A stretch of 64,000 nucleotides of DNA, from assembly GCA_963691655.1 (NCBI GenBank), contig OY829330.1, positions 16,960,815 through 17,024,814 on the forward strand. The letters run 5' to 3'. The position numbers and the translations under genes are program-made. The DNA comes from Toxonevra muliebris (Eukaryota > Arthropoda > Insecta > Diptera > Pallopteridae). Numbering within the stretch: the first letter of the stretch is position 1; each line of letters begins with the position of its first letter. This document shows, one piece after another, positions 33,231 to 44,486 of the stretch. The notes under the pieces were generated by a model. The model was not told where the DNA came from and ran no database searches. It saw only the letters and a list, made by a program, of their open reading frames with translations.

Positions 33231-35294
33231 AATACCTTGAAGTCATGGTTAATAACCAACAATTTGCACTAAATTGGAGTGACTTGAAGTCAATTGAGGT
33301 TTTGAAGTCACTTGAACTCAATTGGAATTTGAAATTGTTGACACATTGAATCAGAACCAATTGTCTAAGCAATGTCACAATTAATTATTGGACTCGTACA
33401 AGATCATTTTCCCCAGATTGCGAATAGCCCTATTCATTAAATATAACAGAATTCAAATTATATCTTCTCACATAAATGGGTACTCAATAAATACTATTTT
33501 TACATTGCACCTCGTTGTGATTCTACATTTTGAAACAGAAATGAAATAAAGGCATTTGCCAAATACATAGTAAGAAGAAGATTTGTTCTTATGAGTGTAA
33601 AAATGTACAAGAAGAATAATTTATTTATATATTAAAATATAAAATATGAAAAGTTCTAACATTTTAGCTAAATATACTTATTTACATACATATATTTAGG
33701 TACAATGTTGCAAATAGTGATAATATTTCTTCGCATTTTGATTTCATGAAATCAGTAGAAAAGGATTTAAAAGTACTTATATAAAATTCATAAAATCAAA
33801 ACAAAACGTTTACATATTTGTATATAAAGAATATATAAATACTGCAAATGTTGAAAGTTATTTACTAAAAGAAATGTTAAATATTTATTTCATCCAACAC
33901 GTCAAACTCATCCATTCATACATTTTTGTCTGCTGGATGTGTTGACAACCGTCGCTATCACACCATCAGTATTGCACCTCGCTGCTGTTTCTACGATTTT
34001 TTGTTTCGATTCCAGCAAGAGCAAATTGAGATGTCTTTACAACAGTGGTCGGCATTTCCTTGCTCAAACGAGCTGTACGCTCATCACACGCATTCTTACG
34101 CTCTTGCAATTAGTCGTTGTTTAAACAGCAACGAAGTAACATGAGCAGCGCTTGTGCTAATTTTTTCGTTATGTTCACAGCGAGAAATTATATGTATGAC
34201 TAAAAACTAACGCCAAAAAATAGTTTATGATTCCAAATGCCTTTGGTAACATGCAATGAATAGATTTAAATAAATGTATTGGTGGCATACCTTTTGTTTA
34301 AGTTTTTTAAATGTTTTATTTGTCATGTGACGGCTTTTAAGTTTATTTTTATACTCTTTGTAAGCGGAACAAAACGAAAAGAAAAGTTCGTTATTGTTTG
34401 TTTTTGTTCTCTCTCTCATTTGTCTTTGAATTTGTGTATGTATACACATATTCATATACTCTACTCCCGCTAAAGCAATGATTATAATAACGATGAATTC
34501 AATGCTTTGGATCTATGAAAAAAATGGAAAAACTTCCGATGCTAATATTTTAAATATTATTATATTTATATATATTTTAGATACTTCATATTGCATTGTC
34601 TTCCAGTTCTGAACTATATTTAAAATTTCAAGTCTCTAGCTCATCGGGAAGTTAGTTTAAAATCGATTGCAAAATTTGTACCGAACAGACTGACAGACAG
34701 ACACCATTGAAAGCGAGTCAATATAAACGTGGTAAAAAACAAACCCAAGCTTGATGCATTCTATTTTATTTAGTAGAAGAATATAAAAAACCACATAGCT
34801 GGTAAGTTCTCATACAAAACTTTTATCTATTTTTGAACATTTTAATATAGGTTTAATATTACACTAATTTACAAGAATTTTGACCTATGACATTTGACAG
34901 TCATTTCTCATTTAAAATTGCACGTTGAATCCGAAAATTAATTCAAACAAAAGAATAAAGTAAAACAGTTTTCGAGATATTGCCAAATTTTCTTATATTT
35001 CATTCCAAAAAAAAAAAAATTCAGTAAATTGCTAATTTCTCCGGTTCTTGTTTGTTGATTGTAAATGACTTTATATAAAACGATCAACCTATAAACTGTA
35101 TACGCAATCAGATTACTTGTTTAGGAACTATTTATGAGTTTATCGATGATTCGACATATAAAGTTATTTGAAATCAACCAACAAGAACCGGATATATTGG
35201 CAATTTACTGGATTACAAACACTTTTTTTTTAATAAAAAATAAGAAAATTTGGCAATATCCCGAAAACTGTTCTACTTTATTCTTTTTTTTGAA
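33231..35294. other. Intronic DNA without recognised genes
   Basis: There are variants of ACTTGAAGTCAATTG at 33235-33340. A higher-GC patch at 33920-34140 has short frames on both strands but no domain I recognise. It includes a hAT-like ACAGTGGTCGGCA at about 34039. The rest is AT-rich. Confidence 0.45.
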
Positions 35295-36167
35295 TTATAT
35301 TTCGGATTCTGCGCTCAATTTTACATGATAAATTACTGACAAATGCTGTAAATTAGACAGTTTTTCAAAATTTGTATTGAATATAATTAAAAAAACATAT
35401 TTTATTGATAGCATGTTACATTGCAGCTGATTCTGAAGGACCAGCTGTACGCGCCTCCATAAATTTTTAATATATTTCCAATAGGAATCGACATCCGACA
35501 ATAAAGCATCCATTACCTGCAAAGAGGAAAAAAATCCACAATTTGTAATGAGAATTATTTCATTGATGTGGTTCTCCATTCTTGTAATGGTTCCTTCCAA
35601 ACTTTCGTACAACTTAGTCAGTCGCGGTTTTTTTCTTGTTTGTAATGTTGAAGTTAGCGTTTCTGATGTAAGTGTGGAAGATGGCGGTGTAGGTGATGCA
35701 TTTGTTATCACTGTTGACGACGTGCTGCTGTTTTCCGTGTCAATCAAATTTGATTGAAAGCCGTTGTTTTCATTGGTTATTGATCTGAAGGAATATATAC
35801 TTTTTTAAATTGCACTTGACAACACTTCATTACTTACCGCCGTAGAATATCGCAGTCCTTCAAAAATAACATATTTTGAAAATAGTGCCATGGTTCTCTG
35901 AAGGATGCACCGCTACCCGAAGGCGTATCTAATTTCTTCAATTCCTTGCAGAATCTCTCCCTTAAAAGTTTCCACCGAGCTTTACAGTCTTCGCCTGAAA
36001 AACGAAATATCCCTATCAGGTTATTTTTATTGCAATTATATTAAAAATTTTCACGTACAACTTCGCTCACATTCTGCAGCTACATCTTCCCACGATTTAT
36101 CTTTATAGAATTTATTAACATCATTTTTGTCACGTTTATCATAAGTATTTGGGTTTTTTTTGGACAT
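35295..36167 (-). CDS. MADF-domain protein gene with introns, nested in the host intron
   Basis: The first exon, 36167-36059 (ATG start), ends at a GTACGT donor. The second, 35994-35838, follows a TTTTTCAG acceptor and ends at GTAAGT. The third starts at 35784 after CTTCAG. Phases join without stops. The product has MADF hallmarks: TYDKRDKNDVNKFYKDKSWE, CEDCKARWKLLRERFCKEL, GSGASFREPWHYFQNMLFL. A Ser/Thr-rich linker and a possible C-terminal helix (MDALLSDVDSYWKYI) follow. The last exon's end is uncertain; another acceptor-like TTTGCAG sits at about 35524. MADF domains bind DNA. In Drosophila PIF/Harbinger-like elements the second ORF encodes such a protein, so it is either the partner of the broken nuclease at 31.3 kb or a host MADF factor. 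Confidence 0.72.
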
Positions 36168-37496
36168 TAGAAATAAATTTTTCAATAACATTCTAGTTTT
36201 CCATTTTTCGAATTGTTTTGAAATTTTTATTTTATTGTCAGTTTAAATGTTTTGCTTTTTGGAGATGCCAACTTTCAGGCAAAAAATACGCATCCATTGA
36301 AAATATCGATTTCATTTTTCAGTAAAACCCACCGAAAATTTTAATAAGTAATCTTAAAGACACAATTTAGAATATATTTAATTGAATTGGCTTTGTTATT
36401 TTACAAAACAAAAAATCATTAAAATAATTTTCATTGCTTCGAATAGACGGTAACCCTATTAGCATATGGAATGTACGTTTGAAATCGTTCTCTCTCATGC
36501 CAGCTTAAGTTAACGAACAGAAAAATTGATCAAAAATTTGCAAATGTATAGTTGAATCGGTATAATGCTGTACATTAGGCCGGAGTAAAAATTACAAAAT
36601 ATCTCAAATCAGGTTTGGGTAGTGAAATTATTGTATATTTTCATAAAAAACTTTGAAATTTTTTTTTATATGCTCTCAAAACTCCTGTCTTCAGCTCTGG
36701 CAGAGGCAAAAAAGGTTGAATTCTTTTCACAAAACCTCAGAAAAAAAGTAGGGTTCTGTGATTACCAAAACGTCTTTGGGTATTTAATAGAATAATATTC
36801 ACACATTTTCAATCATTTTCCAATTTTGCTACATGTTACAAAATGATTCTTTCAGCTCTGGCAAACCAATCAAAAATTTGAACAAAAATTAAATTGAAAT
36901 TAGCAGAGAACTCGTTCTGCTGTTGAAATTGACGAACCACTTAAACTTCTCATACGTAATAAATAATTCAATTTCGTGTATTTTATTCTACAGTGATATA
37001 TAGCTCAGTCAATCGAAACTATAATTGACGAACTGTAACCCAAAAAATCGTCATTATGTCTTATCTCAAAAAAATGAATGTGATTTTTGTATTCAGCGAC
37101 CTCGAATTAGCTTAGAAAACATACTTTGGTGCGTTGTATATTTTGAGTTTGAAATTTCGTAACACAGTGTAATACCACCAAAAAAATTTGCTTACACAAA
37201 AAAAAAATAGTAAAAGGTGAAGGAAAATCTTATTGCAATTAACAGCTTGAGTGTGCGGTGTTGCCATGCCAAATTTAAAATTTTACAAGCTTTATTTAAG
37301 AAAAGTATAAAATTTGATTTTAATTTTTTATTTCTTAAAAAATTGTTTTTTTTTATAAAGTTGTCAAAAAATTGGACATATTGCGTTTGATAATTTGTTT
37401 GGACAGGGACAAAACTTTCAAAAAACGGGACAGTCCCGCAGAAATCGGGACAGTTGACAATCGTGATCAATACATTTAGTAACTTAGCAATAATAT
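36168..37496. other. Intronic DNA without recognised genes
   Basis: AT-rich. At 37400-37460 the motif CGGGACAG occurs repeatedly (GGGACAAAACTTT, CGGGACAGTCCCG, CGGGACAGTTGAC), probably the terminus of a transposon. No coding domain. Confidence 0.45.
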
Positions 37497-37800
37497 TTGA
37501 TATGCGCCAATATGAATTTAAGTCCAGAAAATGTCCTTTCTACGTTCACTTGTGTGGCTGGAACGGCTAAGATCACTTGTGAAGCTTCAAAAGAAAGCTC
37601 AGTTTTGAGATGCTCCCGCTATTCTCCCGCTATATTGTGCCCTTTCCGAACTCTACCAAATTTTTCATATATCTCAATTTCTTCCTTAATTATAAAACCA
37701 AAATCGGGCATATTTTGTAGTAATTGATCGTTAGTCGTTATTTCTCCTTAGTTTTTAATAACGACGCAAGTTCATCAAAATTAAAATTATTTAGGGCCAT
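37497..37800 (-). pseudogene. hAT transposase C-terminal remnant
   Basis: The - strand reads DELASLLKTKEK-stop, later PDFGFIIKEEIEIYEKFG, and then ILAVPATQVNVERTFSGLKF. The last block is the hAT dimerisation signature (hydrophobic, PATS/Q...ER-FS). Two stops interrupt the stretch. It is a different hAT lineage from 6711-7090, because the signature residues differ. Confidence 0.65.
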
Positions 37801-38087
37801 TTTCACATTGTCTGGTTAAGAGATAATCGGTACTTTAACTGAAGGTTTGTAAGAATTGGATTTCACAATATCTGATCAGGGATCACCCCTGATCAGATTA
37901 ATTACCGATTATTATTGATTAACGATTAATTTATTGATTAAGTTAAGCACATGAAACGGTTCCGGTTAACTTACTAACAAGAAGTTTGACAGCTGAAAAT
38001 TATATTTCTTACTTTTTCTTATGTTTTACACAATTGCAAAATTTCCGAAAGTATTAGGATGTATTGACTGCACACCAGTGATGAAAA

Positions 38088-38175
38088 AGTAGGTACAATT
38101 GTACCTTTTTCCGACTTTTTCGAACTACAAGGTACATTAGGTACAATTGGCACATTTTAGGTACAATTTGCTATT
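38088..38175. repeat. Cluster of AGGTACAATT repeats with a 16-bp palindrome
   Basis: AGGTACAATTGTACCT at about 38091-38106 is a perfect palindrome. The half-site AGGTACAATT (or AGGTACATT) follows three more times up to 38170 and again near 38520. It looks like subterminal repeats of a DNA transposon whose other end I cannot place. Confidence 0.5.
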
Positions 38176-38332
38176 GGCCAAAATAAATTTAACACTTAAT
38201 TACAAAAAGAAATATTTTGTAGTAAGTATTGCCTAAATTCAAAGTTCACAGCTCTGATATTGCTGTTTATAAAGGGAAAAATAATGCAAAAATAATTTTT
38301 CAAATCAAATAAAGTTTTTGGTGCCAAAAGAG

Positions 38333-38406
38333 GGTCAAAGTCATAAGAAGATTTTTGAAATTTAGCAACAATTTTATGAAATGTAAACTTCTTATGACTT
38401 TGAACC
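38333..38406. repeat. 18-bp hairpin
   Basis: GGTCAAAGTCATAAGAAG (38333-38350) is followed by its reverse complement at 38388-38405 (CTTCTTATGACTTTGAACC, with one extra base) after a 37-bp loop. No coding content. Confidence 0.55.
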
Positions 38407-39012
38407 TACTTATAGACATTATGCTTTTATAAACAATAATAACAGAGAAATGAAAATTTAATTTCTTAAAAAAACGATGAGCCAATGAAGTATAATATTT
38501 TCGGTACATTCATGCTTATTTAGGTACAACTTAGCGAAGAAAATATTCATAAATAATTTTTATCAAACTGATTTTTAAATACAATAAATTAAATTGATGA
38601 TAAATTTGATGGACCCTATAAAATTAAAATTTTAGGAAAAGTTTTCCGATTTTTTTAATCTTAACCTCAAAAAAATGGCCAAAAGTGACAAAAAATTCAC
38701 AGAATAATCAAATTAAATTTTTTGAAATAAATATTATTCAATGTCCATTCAAATGCATTTTTTTTTATCGTGAAGTACATAATTTCATTAGGTCATTGTC
38801 TTCCCACTACTCATAATGTACCCAACCTCAAAAAAATTACCAAAAATAGTAGAGGCTCATTTTTTTCAAATGATCATCATTGGGAATTTGAGCCATTATC
38901 AATGATAAGGAATGAGGTTGAGATCTTTCGTGGTGCTCTGACCAATAATGCGTTAAAAAATAATTATATTTTAAGATTGCCTCCTAAACTGCATGTGTTT
39001 TGCTAATAAGAT

Positions 39013-39090
39013 GGAGTTTTCGCGAAAGAACTTTTCATGTTGAACACGAATCTGAGGTCAAAAACTTCCCATCACGTCACGTTTTAGGAA
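39013..39090 (-). repeat. Dispersed repeat, copy 2 (partner at 6244-6318)
   Basis: It contains CACGAATCTGAGGTC and CCATCACGTCACGTTTT, the reverse complement of copy 1 with scattered differences. Confidence 0.55.
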
Positions 39091-39454
39091 AAAAAATGGG
39101 GTTCAAGCAAGTCTAATTTTACAAGGATCCGATAACTTTTTCTATTTTTTATTAATTTTTAAACTTTTCAAACTGATTCAGGACGAAACTTTAAATCAAA
39201 AACAGTTACTGACCTAGAAAAACTATGAATGCAGTATCAACTTCTCTTTTTGAATCCGTAGTCGAACCTCATGTCGAAGAAAACAAATCGGATTTGATCG
39301 CATAGTGTAAGATTTCAAATTTATTTTTTTTTATTTTTGATTTTTTAGAAAAAAAAACCGATGGAAATAAAAAATATCGTTAAATAGATTTTATTTTGAC
39401 TTTTTTTCCATCCATTGGCAATTAATCTCTAAAATTAGAATAAAGTTTCCACAT

Positions 39455-39516
39455 TTCGGGGGGGGCGGGGCGGTTCAGTACCCCCAAAACCCCCGTCCCC
39501 CCCTAAATACGGCCTT
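39455..39516. other. G/C-run cluster, possible G-quadruplex on the - strand
   Basis: A run of Gs at 39457-39470 is followed by CCCCC, CCCCC and CCCCCCC blocks at 39480-39504. On the - strand three long G runs (7, 5 and 5) stand within about 25 nt, enough for a G4 if the longest is split. The context is transposon debris. Confidence 0.45.
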
Positions 39517-39564
39517 GGATGACCCCACTGCTAAATCCTAAAACAGTAGCGGAACAATGAATCA

Positions 39565-39755
39565 CAAATCCGCACCAGGAATTTTATTGAACGATGCTTC
39601 GGAGTATGGAAGCGTCGCTATCTCTTGGATTGAGAGTTCGTCCTGACACAGTTATGGCAATAGTGGTTGCATGTGGTGTTTTACACAATATTTCACGCCA
39701 GTACAAAGATAGGGACCCACCTACAGAATATCCTGCTGTTAACTTTGTGGAAATG
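39565..39755 (+). pseudogene. Second Harbinger nuclease fragment (C-terminal)
   Basis: The frame reads from an ERCF-like start through LGLRVRPDTVMAIVVACGVLHNISRQY. The pattern ...ACGVLHNI is the conserved C-terminal block of PIF/Harbinger nucleases. Its sequence differs from the nuclease at 31-32 kb, so it comes from another lineage. It is fused in frame to a non-LTR RT fragment near 39755. Confidence 0.72.
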
Positions 39756-39890
39756 CTCTCCTCTAGAACAGCTGAGATGAAAACAGGGCTAGGTACCATA
39801 TCAGTCAGAACAACCAGAGGATGTCCACAGGGAGGAGTACTGTCACCTCTAATGTGGAGCCTGGTAGCAGACGAGAGGTTTATCAGGACC
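39756..39890 (+). pseudogene. Non-LTR reverse-transcriptase fragment fused to Harbinger sequence
   Basis: After the Harbinger block the same frame continues with SVRTTRGCPQGGVLSPLMWS, the RT motif (GCPQGG-LSP-LW-L) of jockey/R1-like elements. It continues with LVADE and then loses similarity. One uninterrupted frame from 39594 to 39971 spans both parts. I read it as an accidental junction of two decayed elements, since both partners are fragments. Confidence 0.75.
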
Positions 39891-40108
39891 CGAACTGGTT
39901 CGGGAAAAAAATTCACTGGGCTTTCCTCATCAGTAAATGCTAGGCACTCCACTGCATGTATGCCTCGTTAGGACTTAGTCAAAGGGTTACACTTACAACG
40001 AGGCACTCACGAGTTTCTCCAATTTTACCTCGATAGGCCCTCATCAACAGCTGAATAAACCTAGTTAGAATCTCATCAGTCAGTCACACCAAGAAAAAAT
40101 GAAGGCTA

Positions 40109-40591
40109 TTACAAGTCGATTAAATCCATGTCCTCAACATGGCGCGCCCTTTGCACCGGTGTAACTTGGAGGGAGTTTTGAACTCTTTGCAAGGTGACGA
40201 CGGCTGTGGCAACCAGATCACGAAGTCGTTGTTTTCGTGCGCCTCTGCTTTGCAATGCGCTTCTCCCTGGAATGCTGTATTTGCGACGGCGACGATGTGC
40301 GTTAGACGCAGTTGCTGATAAACGTTTTCGATTTGCCTTCACCGACTTGCGTGAGCTGCGTGCTGGATGTAATAAGGTGTAATGTGTCAAACCACACTTG
40401 TTGCAACTCCAATTTGAGGTGCATGCACCTGTTACATGGGATGTGGGAAGTTAATACAATATCTATGCGCTCGGGCTGCCCTTTTCCGCTCGTCGACAGT
40501 CATTTCTCTAAACAATCGACAGTAGCGCAACGGGTTATATCGGCTGCATAACCGGCATTGATGTGGAGGTGGGGACCGATTTCGCGGTGAA
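40109..40591 (-). pseudogene. BEL/Pao 3' zinc-knuckle exon, copy 1 (one frameshift)
   Basis: The - strand has a polypyrimidine tract and CAG ending at 40592, then one base and an open frame: SPRNRSPPPHQCRLCSRY, NPLRYCRLFREMTVDERKRA, HRYCIN. A frameshift near 40440 leads to SHVTGACTSNWSCNKCGLTH and YTLLHPARSSRKS, then an Arg/Ser-rich region and a C-terminus ending RHVEDMDLIDL-stop. Spaced CXXC, H and C residues match the BEL/Pao Gag knuckle array. It lies 3' of the integrase, which is not the Gag position. The copy at 58.6-59.2 kb has the same arrangement, acceptor phase and a related C-terminus. Confidence 0.75.
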
Positions 40592-40699
40592 CTGAAAAAA
40601 TAAAAAAAATTGTGATTGCATTGATAAATGACATGAATCATTGAGCGCAAGTAGTGTTTGAATTAGTTCAAAGAAAACTTTAAGAGATATAGGAGAGGA

Positions 40700-42040
40700 A
40701 GTTTCTACTAAGAAGGGAGTACACACAGCTTTACAATAGGCCGTACCCGCATACCATTCTGAGTGCGAACATCAGCCACTCTTACATTTTTGTCGGGACC
40801 AAGGTGTAATTTGACTATGCGACCGAGCCACCATTCATTCGTCGGAAGTAAATCACACCGGATGACTACCATATCTCCTTCGGAAATGTTACTTTGTGGG
40901 CACTTCCATTTGTATCTCTTATGGAGTTCTTTTACATATTCGTTCTTCCACCGATTACTGAACTGGGGATGCAGGACTTTTTGTTTCTGCCAACGATTTG
41001 CCAGTGACAGATTTTCAACATTTGGTTAGGGGAGTGAGAGAAGGGGAGCACCCCGAAGAAAATGTCCCGGTGTAAGAGCGAGGAGATCATTTGGGTCTTG
41101 AGATATCGAAAAAAGAGGCCGAGAGTTCAACACTGCTTTTATACGAATGAGAAGTGAACTCTTCAAATGTGAATTTGTAGTTTTCTGCAACTTTCCTCAG
41201 GTGGACTTTAAAACTTTTAACACCTGCTTCCAGACCGCTCATGTGTGGGGCATGTGGAGGGATAAATTGCCAATCGACATCTTGAGAAGAGTACCTTGTG
41301 GAAATGGTGGTAGGAATGGTTTTGAGAAAAAAGAGAAGTCGTTCTGCAAGGCGCGTTACGCTTCCACGGTAGTTTTACCATTATCTGACCGCAAAATCGA
41401 CTCCGGTCGTGTGAAATGGTAACGAATAGGCAGAGCGCTCTGGAGGGAGCGCTGCCATGATTTGAGATCGAATTTTACAATGAAAAATGCACCTTTTTAT
41501 TTTAGGTTTCAGTCTCGGAATGTACAATCCTTGCTGTATCATGCAAATCATGAGTTGTTTTTCCGCATGTAGGAGATTTGAATATGGGAAATCAAGATAC
41601 AAAGTGCAAAATCTAAAGTTTTCGGGGATAATGTTGGGATGTCGCTCATTGTAACTCAAAGCAGAGTACGTGAGACGCCCATAAACTCTCAGAACACCAG
41701 TTTTGTTGAGGAGTAGCAGGGAGCTCTTTTTACAAATAGCTTTTGAGGTAACCAATGCTTCATACTCTCTAGTGAAATGAGTCGACTGAGTAAGCACAAT
41801 TAATCGAAGCTTAACCAATTTAACTTCTTCATGTGTTAGAGAATCAGCAGGTTGAATTGCGAGTTTTCGTGCTTTTCGGAAGAAGCGGAACATATATGCG
41901 ATGACTCGCAGTGCTCGAGGAAATGAAGAGAACCGCTCAAGAATGTCGGTGTATTCTGACGAGTTTAATGTTTCTGCTCTGGAGGGGATGAGCTTGAAGC
42001 AGAAGTGTTTGATACAATTGTATTTGTAATAATGTACCAA
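40700..42040 (-). pseudogene. BEL/Pao integrase remnant, copy 1
   Basis: From 42040 downward the frame shows the RNase H/integrase linker, a zinc-binding region (YLDFPYSNLLHAEKQLMICM, PRLKPKIKRC) and the integrase start RSQIMAALPPERSAYSLPF, TGVDFA with the first catalytic Asp. The core to the second Asp is deleted. Then a broken frame near 41290-41140 gives FIPPHAPHMSGLEAGVKSF (the Glu region, with the expected Trp missing). The C-terminal GPDKNVRVADVRTQNGM block lies near 40770. It is the same family as the element at 59-63 kb but is more damaged. The 5' end is replaced by a tandem repeat at about 42008. Confidence 0.85.
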
Positions 42041-42290
42041 ATAAATGTATCAGTTAGGGTACCATTGTATCCACATATATCCAAAAAATAATAACCTAAT
42101 GTACTAGCTTTGATACAATTGTATTTGTAGCAACGTATCAAATAAATATATCAGTTATGGTACAATTATATCCACATCAATATCCAAAAAATAATAATTA
42201 AATGCATCAGCTTTGATACAATTGTACAATATTTGCAGCAATATACCAAATAAAGGTACCAGTTTTGGTGTAGTTGTATCGAAATGTCAA
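42008..42290 (+). repeat. About 102-bp tandem repeat, 2.7 units
   Basis: Units begin TTTGATACAATTGTA at 42008, 42109 and 42212. Each continues with a variant of CAAATAAA-TATCAGTTA, TATCCACAT and CCAAAAAATAATAA. The third unit is cut at about 42290. It abuts the broken BEL fragment. No coding role. Confidence 0.8.
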
Positions 42291-42451
42291 CTGAGATACT
42301 GGTGAAAATGAGTGAATAAAGCGAAATGCTTTTCCAAAGTAAATAGTAATAAGAAAAAAGGAGAGCAGAAATATACTTTGTGCCAGCGGAACGAAATGGA
42401 ATGAAATTTTTTATTTTTTTTAAATACAATATATCTGCTGTATATAGAGTA

Positions 42452-43165
42452 TACCACGTTGATCAAAAAGTTCCCGGAATAACCACCGTGTGGCGCTCCC
42501 ATCGGAAATGTTGGAAAAGTGTTTCGGCAACGATTCTCTAAAGAAAACAGTCGTTTACCAGTGGCATGAGCGGTTCAAAAGTGGCCGTGAGTCAATCGAA
42601 GATGATGAACGCAGTGGCAGACCATCGACATCGAAAACCGACGAAAACGTTGATAAATTAAAAGAAATGTTGGTCAATAACCGCAAATTAACCATCAGAG
42701 AGTATTATTTGGGCGTTATAAGGTATTTGCGTGAAGCAATTCGCTTAAAGAGACCAGAATTGTTGACAGAAAACTCGTGGATTTTGCACCATGATAACGC
42801 ACCGTCGCACAGTGCCGTCATTATTCATATTTTTTTGACGAAAAATGCAACAAATACCATCCAACAGCCACCGAATTCACATGATATGGCTCCCTGTGAC
42901 TTCTTTCTGTTCAATCGAGTTAAAAACTCATTATGGGGAACGCGTGTTAGCAGCTAAATGAAAGTAATGGAAAAATCGCAGGAAGCACTGTTGGACATAC
43001 CGAAAACAAAATTTAAAAATTTTTTCGAGGATTGGATCAAGCGCTGGCATATGTGTGTTGCAGTCGTTGGGGATTACTTTGAAGGGGACAATATAGATTT
43101 AGATGAATAAACTTGTATTTTTAATTTTCTGAATAAATTCCGGGAACTTTTTGATCAAGGTGGTA
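42452..43165 (+). mobile_element. Internally deleted mariner element with intact TIRs
   Basis: The ends TACCACGTTGATCAAAAAGT and its inverted copy are about 30 bp long and nearly identical. TA flanks both sides (42450-42451, 43166-43167). The 714 bp are a little over half the normal 1.3 kb. It contains a transposase ORF with an internal deletion, described separately. Confidence 0.9.
42490..43110 (+). pseudogene. mariner transposase, deleted and with one early stop
   Basis: A frame of 155 codons starts near 42490. The N-terminal helix-turn-helix is present (KTVVYQWHERFKSGRESIED, ERSGRPSTSKTDEN), then a deletion directly after KLTIRE removes the block with the first catalytic Asp. The second Asp (LHHDNAPSHSA) and third Asp (HDMAPCDFFLF) follow with 34 residues between them, the DD34D spacing of mariner. 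A TAA at 42955 separates the last piece, which continues to about 43110 with LLDIPKTKFKNFFEDWIKRW. No active enzyme is expected. It could still be mobilised in trans through its TIRs. Confidence 0.9.
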
Positions 43166-44486
43166 TAAGCAAAGTGCAATGACAAACTGTGTGTAATGAA
43201 AAAATGCGCAAACACTTTTATTTAACTGTTCTAATGTACTTTTTTTTTATTTTTGTACATATATTCCGTTTGTACTGTAAATGTATGGCTCTAATGTACA
43301 GTCAACCGAAATTCTTGTTTATGTGTGTGTGTGAATATGACAAATGTCTGAAGTACAGTAGAAATTCGATAATTGGAATACTATGAGAAAAATCAAATGA
43401 CAAATGTCTGCAGTACAGCAAGAAATACTATGAGAAAAGCCAAGTTCTCTGTTCATATTATATTATATTATAGAGCTTCTACTGTATTTTAAGTTGTTTG
43501 CAAATGTAATTTTACTGACTTACTTAGCAATTTTTTTTAAGGATTTTGAATTTGAATTTTGTGTCTTACTCTTCTGATGCTTTTACTGCTGGTGGGTTCT
43601 GTTGCTGATCTGCTGTGACTGCGGCTATTGCTCTGCTGCGACTGCAGCTGGTACGCTGCTGCGGCTTTTGCTCTGCTGCGATTGCACTGTTGCTCTGCTG
43701 CGATTGCGCCTAGATGTTAATGTGCTCTAGCTGTAGTTGTCACTGCTTCTGAATCTGGGTTCGTTGCTTGGATTAGGCTGTCTAATAAGATGTGCACACT
43801 TTTGCTGTGTGTTATTCACTTTTTTGTGCTAAGTAGCCGCGTAAGGAAAATTTTTTCTTCACTGTTTTCTCACTTATTACAAGTGGTTATTGATTATTTT
43901 TACCAATATTTAAATATTATTGAGGTATTTACTTTTATTAAAATATAATATATAAAAGAATTTTGTATCAGAAATTTTTTAACTGATCTGTCCGCCGCAA
44001 TCTTGCCACGAGAAAAAAAAGACCAAAATGGCGATAGCGTTATGTATTGTTCTTTGCGGATTATTTTTCCGAACGGCTCTAAGGACCATGTGCAATACTT
44101 GCTCGATAAGGAAGAAAAATAAAAAATGCACGAGTTGGATTTGATTGTTGGTGAACAATATGCAATGATCATTTATTGATTAATATTTAGTTCCCGAAAT
44201 AGTTGAATATAAGTTAAAAGGAATTTATTTTATAAGAGTTATTAATGCAAGTTCAAATTGAAAAATAATGCGACTTAACGCGTTTAAGATTATAGATGGA
44301 ATGATTTGAATTCATATACATGAACATCTAATTACAAGGATTCAAAAAAAAGGAGTAATATAATACAATATTACTTATTGAGGCACTGGAGTTGCCATAA
44401 TTCAAAAATTTATAAAAAAAAGCAAGATTTATTTATATGTTAAATAATATAAAAGAAAAGAGAAATTATTATGTTAAATATTTTGG
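43166..44486. other. Intronic stretch with CTGCTGCGA minisatellite
   Basis: At about 43605-43720 units with GCTCTGCTGCGATTGC recur four to five times at about 18-40 bp spacing. The remainder is AT-rich, with no gene seen. Confidence 0.6.

Noticed and set aside
33926..34144. Short frames in a GC-richer patch as an exon of the host gene
   Set aside because: No domain, no phase-compatible splice borders to exons C and D, which already join directly.
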